Positions 1 to 4,336 of a stretch of 5,621 nucleotides of DNA are shown here, in pieces (position 1 is the first letter of the stretch; every line of letters begins with the position of its first letter). This DNA is from Candidatus Zhuqueibacterota bacterium 4484_219 (GTDB taxonomy: Bacteria; Zhuqueibacterota; JdFR-76; 4484-219): NCBI GenBank assembly GCA_002085035.1, contig MZGM01000102.1, positions 1 through 5,621 of the forward strand, given 5' to 3'. The notes beneath the pieces are model-generated. The model was not told where the DNA came from. It was given only the letters and a program-made list of their open reading frames with translations, and searched no databases. The position numbers and the translations under genes are program-made.

Positions 1-105
1 AAACCTCTACATAATTCATGTCTTTCTCCAGAAGAGATGTTCATTTTTTCTCTTAAACAACCTATGTCTATACAATGGGTCAGGCCTGAAGGGGCTCCAT
101 TATAG
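1..105 (+). other. Open frame running in from the left edge; possible gene 3' end
   Basis: The frame starting at base 1 is open for 34 codons and stops at TAG (103-105), ending in the residues QWVRPEGAPL. It could be the last residues of a plus-strand gene starting left of the window. Against this, the frame starting at base 2 is also open, for about 69 codons to TGA near 209, so openness here is weak evidence. I recognise no family in either translation, and a 10-bp palindrome (TCAGGCCTGA, 80-89) lies inside. Treat as undecided. Confidence 0.2.
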
Positions 106-113
106 CGTGAAAA

Positions 114-160
114 GTTGGGCTACAGTCGTAACGCACAATGTTATGGCTGTAAGTCCCGAC
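114..160. repeat. Long imperfect hairpin with wobble pairs
   Basis: GTTGGG (114-119) pairs with CCCGAC (155-160), with one T.G pair. TACAGTCGTAAC (121-132) pairs with GTTATGGCTGTA (140-151), with two wobble pairs. The apical loop is GCACAAT (133-139), and a small internal loop (C120 against 152-154) separates the two stems. About 18 pairs in total is far more than expected by chance. Deviations from perfect pairing being G.U-type fits either a structured RNA read from the plus strand or a slowly decaying palindrome within a repeat element. Confidence 0.6.
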
Positions 161-280
161 GTATTATTAAACGCCGCCCGAATCCGTTTCGTACAAATCG
201 ATTCGAATTGACCTATGATCGAACCGACAAAATTTGGTTTCAACCTGTTGGGGATATTTGTATTCATATTCGTGGCCGCG

Positions 281-309
281 GTAGAGACGTCCCCACAGGA
301 CGTCTCTAC
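281..309. repeat. Perfect 12-bp inverted repeat, 5-nt loop
   Basis: GTAGAGACGTCC (281-292) and GGACGTCTCTAC (298-309) are exact reverse complements around the loop CCACA (293-297). No T-run follows on the plus strand, and the minus-strand continuation (CCGCGGCCACG) is not U-rich either, so an intrinsic terminator is unlikely. The GTAGAGACG...CGTCTCTAC core resembles short palindromic repeats scattered through many bacterial genomes, so a dispersed repeat is the best reading. Dispersal cannot be tested within one window. Confidence 0.7.
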
Positions 310-412
310 AATGTCACGTAATACCCCCTCTTCGATTTTGTTTTGTATAAAAATAATAAATTTTATTCATATACGCAACAAAAATAAACGCTCCCCAAAC
401 CAGAATTTCTTA

Positions 413-441
413 TTGACATTGACCTCCTCAATCGCTAAATT
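413..441 (+). promoter_or_regulatory. Sigma-70 type promoter for the DUF3842 gene
   Basis: A consensus -35 box TTGACA (413-418) is followed, after exactly 17 bp, by TAAATT (436-441), matching the -10 consensus TATAAT at 4 of 6 positions. Transcription would begin near 448, leaving a leader of roughly 18-20 nt. That is enough for the Shine-Dalgarno site but no riboswitch or attenuator. No operator-like palindrome overlaps it. Confidence 0.6.
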
Positions 442-454
442 TATTACCACAAAC

Positions 455-460
455 TAAGGG
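455..460 (+). promoter_or_regulatory. Ribosome binding site of the DUF3842 gene
   Basis: TAAGGG lies 5 nt before the first ATG (466) and 8 nt before the second (469). The spacing suits either codon. The family's usual MKIAVIDGQGG start favours the second as the real initiator, which would shorten the product by one residue. Confidence 0.5.
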
Positions 461-465
461 TATAA

Positions 466-909
466 ATGATGAAAATTGCAGTGATAGACGGACAAGGTGG
501 CGGTTTAGGCTGTAGCATCATTGAAAAACTGAAGCCTCGACTTCCCCAAGGGGCGCAAATTATCGCCTTAGGGACCAACGCCATTGCCACCGCTAAAATG
601 ATGAAAGCTGGTGCAGATAGCGGAGTTTCAGGAGAGAATGCAATAGTGTGGAACGTCTACCGGGTGGATGTAATCACTGGACCATTGGGCATCATTATCG
701 CTAACTCTATGCTCGGCGAGTTAACCCCCAAAATGGCAGAGGCTATCTCATCGGCAACTGTACCCAAGTTTCTTCTGCCAGTTACTACCTGCAATGTAGA
801 GGTTATTGGCAGGGGAGACAAAGAATCGCTACCAAATCTGATTGAACAACTGGTGGAAAAAATCTTGCAAAAGGTAGAAGAAAACCTGTCTGAGAATCAT
901 TCCTCTTAA
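466..909 (+). CDS. DUF3842 family protein
   Basis: A complete 147-residue soluble protein of the DUF3842 family, whose function is unknown. The N-terminus KIAVIDGQGGGLG (residues 3-15) is a hydrophobic strand plus glycine-rich loop, as in Rossmann-type nucleotide-binding folds. Further family blocks are ALGTNAIATAKMMKAGA (34-50), TGPLGIIIANSMLGELTP (71-88) and LPVTTCNVEVIG (104-115). The last 30 residues form a charged helix (LIEQLVEKILQKVEE). No signal peptide or membrane segment is present, so it should be cytosolic. Length is normal for the family. It has its own promoter and ribosome binding site and appears monocistronic. It converges on the Pel operon, so no functional link is implied. 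Nucleotide binding is an inference from the fold pattern. Either ATG 466 or ATG 469 may be used. Family assignment is confident; function is unknown. Confidence 0.9.
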   Translation: MMKIAVIDGQGGGLGCSIIEKLKPRLPQGAQIIALGTNAIATAKMMKAGADSGVSGENAIVWNVYRVDVITGPLGIIIANSMLGELTPKMAEAISSATVPKFLLPVTTCNVEVIGRGDKESLPNLIEQLVEKILQKVEENLSENHSS

Positions 910-995
910 CTATCCGCGAAGAATAGTTTAGGCACTTCCTTGCCCTCTGGCCCCGCTCCCTTAGCTGGGCAGGTGGGAAAACAAACTTTAGTCAT
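906..995 (-). CDS. Possible 29-residue microprotein downstream of the TPR/barrel gene
   Basis: A short frame begins at ATG 995-993 and ends at TAA 908-906. It starts with MTKVCFPTCPAKG and ends with KLFFADS. Its start lies 27 nt past the stop of the TPR/barrel gene on the same strand, and its stop overlaps the DUF3842 stop by 4 nt. The start context, AGAAAG then CTAAA then ATG, closely copies that of the TPR/barrel gene (AGAAAG, ATTAAA, ATG), which suggests it may be translated. It has two cysteines four residues apart (C5, C9), a Gly/Pro/Lys-rich middle and no signal or membrane segment. I recognise no family. It could equally be a gene remnant or a chance frame in a short gap, since frames of this length are common. 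Confidence 0.27.
   Translation of the reverse strand: MTKVCFPTCPAKGAGPEGKEVPKLFFADS
950..970. other. Weak hairpin in the convergent intergenic gap
   Basis: GCCC (950-953) pairs with GGGC (967-970), and GCT (955-957) with AGC (963-965). There is one C.T mismatch and a 5-nt loop. No U-run follows directly on either strand: the T-rich stretch at about 1001-1020 is some 30 nt away for plus-strand transcripts. It might slow polymerase between the two converging units but is not a convincing intrinsic terminator. It also lies inside the possible small reading frame 906-995. Confidence 0.25.
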
Positions 996-1022
996 TTTAG
1001 CTTTCTTTTTTCTACTTTCTTA

Positions 1023-2828
1023 TCACCACCGATAGGAAAATCCACCCTGGAAGTTGCGATACGAATAATAGCGTGACCCGAAATCTTGATAATTAAGATA
1101 AATGTGTGAGAAATCATTGGGATGCCAGTTCACTTCAGCCTTCCAGTTACTTGCCAGTTCATTACCAGATTGTTGGGTTAACGCAAAACCGCCGCGCAGA
1201 GAAACCTTATTTCCAACTGGCAAAAGTGCATCCAGGCCGATGGAGCGAGTCCAGAAATTATCAGGTGTCCAATAGGGCACAGCGTCGGGGTAAATCAAAG
1301 TCATGTCTTCGTAAGCAAATAGCAACTTCAGAAAAAGTGACGGGAAACCGGAATAAAAGCGATATTCTCCAGAAAGATACAATTGCGTTTTTCGATTATC
1401 ATCAGAATACCAGCTGTACTGTAGGTCGCTGCCAATACGAATTGGGGAAGAAGGCTCCCAATAGAAACTTTGCTGGATGCGCTTTGCTGTAAGTTTCCTT
1501 TTGATTGCGAGAACACCGTCTAAAATCTGGTCGTAGTTCAGTGACAAGGTAGAATAGAGCTCTCCCGGCCAGCTTTGACTGTTGGACAAAGTCTGTTGCC
1601 ATTGAAACTCCACCAGTGCAAAATTCTCCGCTTGATTGAAACCAACAAAGCCTCCCCAGACAAAAAAACGTGTTCGTTGTGTGAGGTGCAATTTTGCACC
1701 AAGCCTTGCTCCCTCACCAAAAGAGATGAAATGTCCATTAGATTTTTGTTCCTCCAAACGTCTGTAAAAACTTTCTGCACACATCAGCCATCTTGCCGAG
1801 AGATAACGCTGATATTTTAGCATAATCTGAGTTTTCTTCAACTCGTTTGAATCATGAATGTAATAAGCCGTGCTTTTCAGCAACGGGCCGTAATTCTTAC
1901 GGATGAGACGAAGATATTTTTGACTCTCCTGATGATTCGGTTGACGTTGCAGAATCCAACGATAATTATTCCGTGCTTCCCACCAGCCGAACGGTTGCCA
2001 CTGGCGCAACTGACTGTAATAAAAACGTGCCTGAAGATGATCAGGTTGCATCTTGAGTACCTGACGGAAACAAATTTCAGCTTCTTTAGTTTTGTCCATC
2101 CATAAATATGTTTCGCCAAGCAGAAAAAGCGCTTCTGTATTTTGGGGGTCGCGGATCAAAATATTTTTAAATGAAGCTATTGCCTCGATGTTCTTACCCA
2201 GCCAACGTGCTTGAATACCGTGTTCTTTCCATAGTGCCAAATCTTGTGGTTCTTGTCGCAAAATCTTCCGCTGCAGCAAAAAAGCATCCAATTCCCGCCC
2301 ATTCCACAAATAAAGTTGATTTAATCGCCGCATGGTCTGCACATCTGTGGAATCCAACTTTATTGCCTTTTCATATGCCTTAATTGCCTGCATCTGTTGC
2401 TCATTCCAGGTGTAAAGTTGCCCAAGCTGTACCCAATAATCTCGTTTTTGCGGATTGTCCCGCACTAATTTTTCGTAAACTCCGACGGCCTTAAGCACTT
2501 GATTGTTTTGCAAATAGTAGTTAGCCAAGCGTTCATAGATTTTGGTCGAATGAGAATGATAACGACACTGTTTTTCCAGAAACGAAATAGCTAACGGTAT
2601 TTGATCCTGTGCCTCCAGTAAATCACATAACTCCAGTACATCCTCTTCAGCAAGCTCTTGACCCTCGGCCAGTTTGGCAATCTGTTGCCGTACCAAATGG
2701 AGTTGTCCAGATTCCATTAGTTCCTTAACGGTTTCAATTCTATCATTGCCCAAAAATACTTCTGGAATGGTTATGAACATCCCTATCAATAAAATGAAGA
2801 TCTGATTCTTACGAATTACTTTTGACAT
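1023..2828 (-). CDS. TPR and outer-membrane beta-barrel protein, PelB-like exopolysaccharide export porin
   Basis: A 601-residue protein likely to carry the polymer through the periplasm and outer membrane. Residues 1-27 have a basic start (K3, R6, K7) and a hydrophobic core (IFILLIGMFITI, 10-21). No clean small-x-small cleavage site follows, so the segment may be a signal peptide or an uncleaved anchor. Residues about 60-305 are tandem 34-residue TPRs. W141, W175, W209, W243 and W277 fall at exactly 34-residue spacing, often as Y-x-W. Residues about 320-601 are alternating aromatic beta-strands ending GGFSYRW, with the terminal aromatic typical of outer-membrane barrels; about 280 residues would suit 12-16 strands. 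TPR plus barrel is the architecture of PelB, PgaA and BcsC. P. aeruginosa PelB is about twice as long, so this is compact. The gene starts 11 bp after pelG and ends in tandem stops TGA-TAA. The export role is inferred from architecture and context. Confidence 0.8.
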   Translation of the reverse strand: MSKVIRKNQIFILLIGMFITIPEVFLGNDRIETVKELMESGQLHLVRQQIAKLAEGQELAEEDVLELCDLLEAQDQIPLAISFLEKQCRYHSHSTKIYERLANYYLQNNQVLKAVGVYEKLVRDNPQKRDYWVQLGQLYTWNEQQMQAIKAYEKAIKLDSTDVQTMRRLNQLYLWNGRELDAFLLQRKILRQEPQDLALWKEHGIQARWLGKNIEAIASFKNILIRDPQNTEALFLLGETYLWMDKTKEAEICFRQVLKMQPDHLQARFYYSQLRQWQPFGWWEARNNYRWILQRQPNHQESQKYLRLIRKNYGPLLKSTAYYIHDSNELKKTQIMLKYQRYLSARWLMCAESFYRRLEEQKSNGHFISFGEGARLGAKLHLTQRTRFFVWGGFVGFNQAENFALVEFQWQQTLSNSQSWPGELYSTLSLNYDQILDGVLAIKRKLTAKRIQQSFYWEPSSPIRIGSDLQYSWYSDDNRKTQLYLSGEYRFYSGFPSLFLKLLFAYEDMTLIYPDAVPYWTPDNFWTRSIGLDALLPVGNKVSLRGGFALTQQSGNELASNWKAEVNWHPNDFSHIYLNYQDFGSRYYSYRNFQGGFSYRW

Positions 2829-2840
2829 TTTAATCTTTCT
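2829..2840 (-). promoter_or_regulatory. Weak ribosome binding site of the TPR/barrel gene
   Basis: On the minus strand AGAAAG (2840-2835) stands 6 nt before the ATG at 2828. It is purine-rich but lacks the GGAGG core, so initiation is probably weaker than for pelG and may depend on coupling to pelG translation, whose TAA (2842-2840) overlaps it by one base. Weaker expression of a barrel protein than of the transporter would be unsurprising, though that is inference. Confidence 0.4.
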
Positions 2841-4336
2841 TAATTGTGATATTCCGGATACATATGGTTAGTATCAATCCATTGATTTCGTAACCCGCGC
2901 GCCAAACGACGCAATTTCCACCAACAACGTTTTTTGGTAGTTTGAACCACAGCGTCGATGGGTTGAGAAGCGAAAATTGCAAAATCAATTCGTTTGATGG
3001 AATACATCAGTAATGGCCAGGAAACAGCAAACGTAACCAGGGTAGCACAAAGAAAACCTAATCCAAAATAAGGAATCCCTAATCGAATGGAGACCAGGGT
3101 AAAAATTGTGTTGGTAACAGCAAATAACACAGTTAAATACAATGCCTTCACGCGCATTTCATAGTAAAGAAAAATAATATTTAAATTCAAGTTAATGACG
3201 TGAAAAAATACGCCAATGAGCAAAATTCGAAACAACCGGATGGACACCCCCCGATAGCCTAGAAAAACTAGGATCGGCTCGGCGAAAATGATGAGCAACA
3301 AGGTCACTATACTCTGCAATTTCACCATGCCGCGCATTCCTTCTTTCAACGTAGCAATCATATCTTGTTTTTTATTTTGAATTATCAGCAAGGGCTGATG
3401 CAACACATCGTGAACAAAACCACTGTAATCTTTGTAGAAATTGGTCTCAGTAAGAATAAGAAAATAGGCTAAGGCGGGAATAATAGTCAAAAAGGCAAGA
3501 AAGTTAGGCACATCATAGTAGTTATAGGTGTAAAAAAGGGATGCTCCCTGCTGTTGCTTGAAATGAGCCCAGAAGAGTAATTTATCAGCCCAGAATCCCA
3601 AATTGTAAATTAGACCATTTAAGGCAATTGGTTTGTAACGCACAAAATATTGAAAATATTCTTTTCGCCAATAATGTTTCTTTTCGAGTTTCTTTGTAGA
3701 GATGCGAAAAAGAGCTATTGCAATAAACCACTGCCCTGCACAAAAACCAGCCAAAGCTCCCGCTACTGTTATTTTGGAAATCAATAGATATGCTACCAGA
3801 ATACTGAGGATGGTACCTCCCAGATAAGTTCGTACAACTTTATGATATTCTTTAGAGGCGCTGATAAACCCCATTAATTGCCAAATTAAACACACCCCGA
3901 GAAAGGTGAGAATGCCAAATAGCTTGTAAAGAAACAAATTTCCAACAGGAATATACACTTCAAGGAACGAGTAAAACGGCACGGCAACAGACAACGCCAG
4001 AATGGAAACCAGAGCAGCCGAGGTTAAAAATCCAGGATAAATATGGTCAAATTCTTTGGTGAAATGTTTATCGGCCACAAAACGAGTGAACAACAGTTGG
4101 GTTGGACCAGTAAGAATAAGAGAGAAGACAAACGTGTACACAATTGTCACGGTAAACAAACGCAAGACACCCGTTTGTAACAAGCCATAACTCATCCAAC
4201 CGATGATTCCCACTGTTACGATAGTTAAAATGACGGGACCTGAAGCCAGAATTGACCCGTATAAAAAAGCCTGGATGGTAGAAAAGAGAGTACCTTTCCG
4301 GAGCAATTTTTGCAATTCGAAACCTACGCCCGCCAT
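2840..4336 (-). CDS. pelG: PelG, inner-membrane exopolysaccharide transporter
   Basis: PelG is the MOP/Wzx-like integral membrane component of the Pel machinery. It is thought to work with PelF, PelD and PelE in moving the growing chain across the inner membrane. The 498-residue product opens with MAGVGFELQKLLRKGTL, the family's hallmark N-terminus. About twelve hydrophobic helices follow, near 25-47, 58-80, 100-125, 135-157, 170-188, 190-212, 232-255, 278-297, 338-359, 365-392, 397-417 and 422-446. The loop containing PALAYFLILTETNFY (287-301) is also typical. The last 45-50 residues form a basic tail (KKRCWWKLRRLARGLRNQW, 468-486). Proteobacterial PelG is about 456 residues, so this C-terminal tail is extra. 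The start overlaps the pelF stop by 13 bp and has an excellent ribosome binding site, so start and operon membership are secure. The substrate polymer is inferred: Pel-like, not proven to be Pel itself. Confidence 0.92.
   Translation of the reverse strand: MAGVGFELQKLLRKGTLFSTIQAFLYGSILASGPVILTIVTVGIIGWMSYGLLQTGVLRLFTVTIVYTFVFSLILTGPTQLLFTRFVADKHFTKEFDHIYPGFLTSAALVSILALSVAVPFYSFLEVYIPVGNLFLYKLFGILTFLGVCLIWQLMGFISASKEYHKVVRTYLGGTILSILVAYLLISKITVAGALAGFCAGQWFIAIALFRISTKKLEKKHYWRKEYFQYFVRYKPIALNGLIYNLGFWADKLLFWAHFKQQQGASLFYTYNYYDVPNFLAFLTIIPALAYFLILTETNFYKDYSGFVHDVLHQPLLIIQNKKQDMIATLKEGMRGMVKLQSIVTLLLIIFAEPILVFLGYRGVSIRLFRILLIGVFFHVINLNLNIIFLYYEMRVKALYLTVLFAVTNTIFTLVSIRLGIPYFGLGFLCATLVTFAVSWPLLMYSIKRIDFAIFASQPIDAVVQTTKKRCWWKLRRLARGLRNQWIDTNHMYPEYHN

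Larger units (their letters stand above)
101..323. mobile_element. Candidate MITE-like or dispersed repeat element
   Basis: Seen: the ends are imperfect inverted repeats. TATAGCGTGA (101-110) pairs with TCACGTAATA (314-323) at 8 of 10 positions, and TA dinucleotides at 103-104 and 319-320 flank a GCGTGA...TCACG core. Inside are two substantial hairpins (114-160 and 281-309). No transposase-sized frame is present. Reading frames crossing it (for example 115-321) match no family I know and have no good ribosome binding site. Known: small non-autonomous elements mobilised by Tc1/IS630-type transposases have short terminal inverted repeats and duplicate TA. Inferred: this is such an element or a decayed copy. 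The terminal match is short enough to be chance, so the boundaries are soft. Confidence 0.35.
106..465. other. Intergenic region without a recognisable gene
   Basis: Between the first stop codon and the DUF3842 start I find no supportable coding sequence. The left two thirds hold the hairpins and candidate element ends. The right third (about 320-410) is AT-rich, with runs such as AAAAATAATAAATTTTATT, and leads into the DUF3842 promoter. Open frames at 115-321 and 215-457 exist but lack ribosome binding sites and family resemblance, and both cross the 281-309 palindrome, which argues against coding. Confidence 0.7.

Noticed and set aside
115..321. Plus-strand 68-codon frame ending in RGRDVPTGRLYNVT
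   Set aside because: There is no ribosome binding site, it overlaps the strong hairpin at 114-160, and its last codons are simply the 281-309 palindrome. It resembles no family and is most likely a by-product of the repeat.
215..457. Plus-strand 80-codon frame
   Set aside because: It crosses the palindrome and an AT-rich stretch, runs through the DUF3842 promoter and has no ribosome binding site. The apparent hydrophobic segment reflects T-rich composition.
908..928. Inverted repeat AACTAT / ATAGTT at the DUF3842 stop codon, considered as a terminator
   Set aside because: The stem has only 6 AT-rich pairs with a 9-nt loop, and no T-run follows, so it is not a credible intrinsic terminator.
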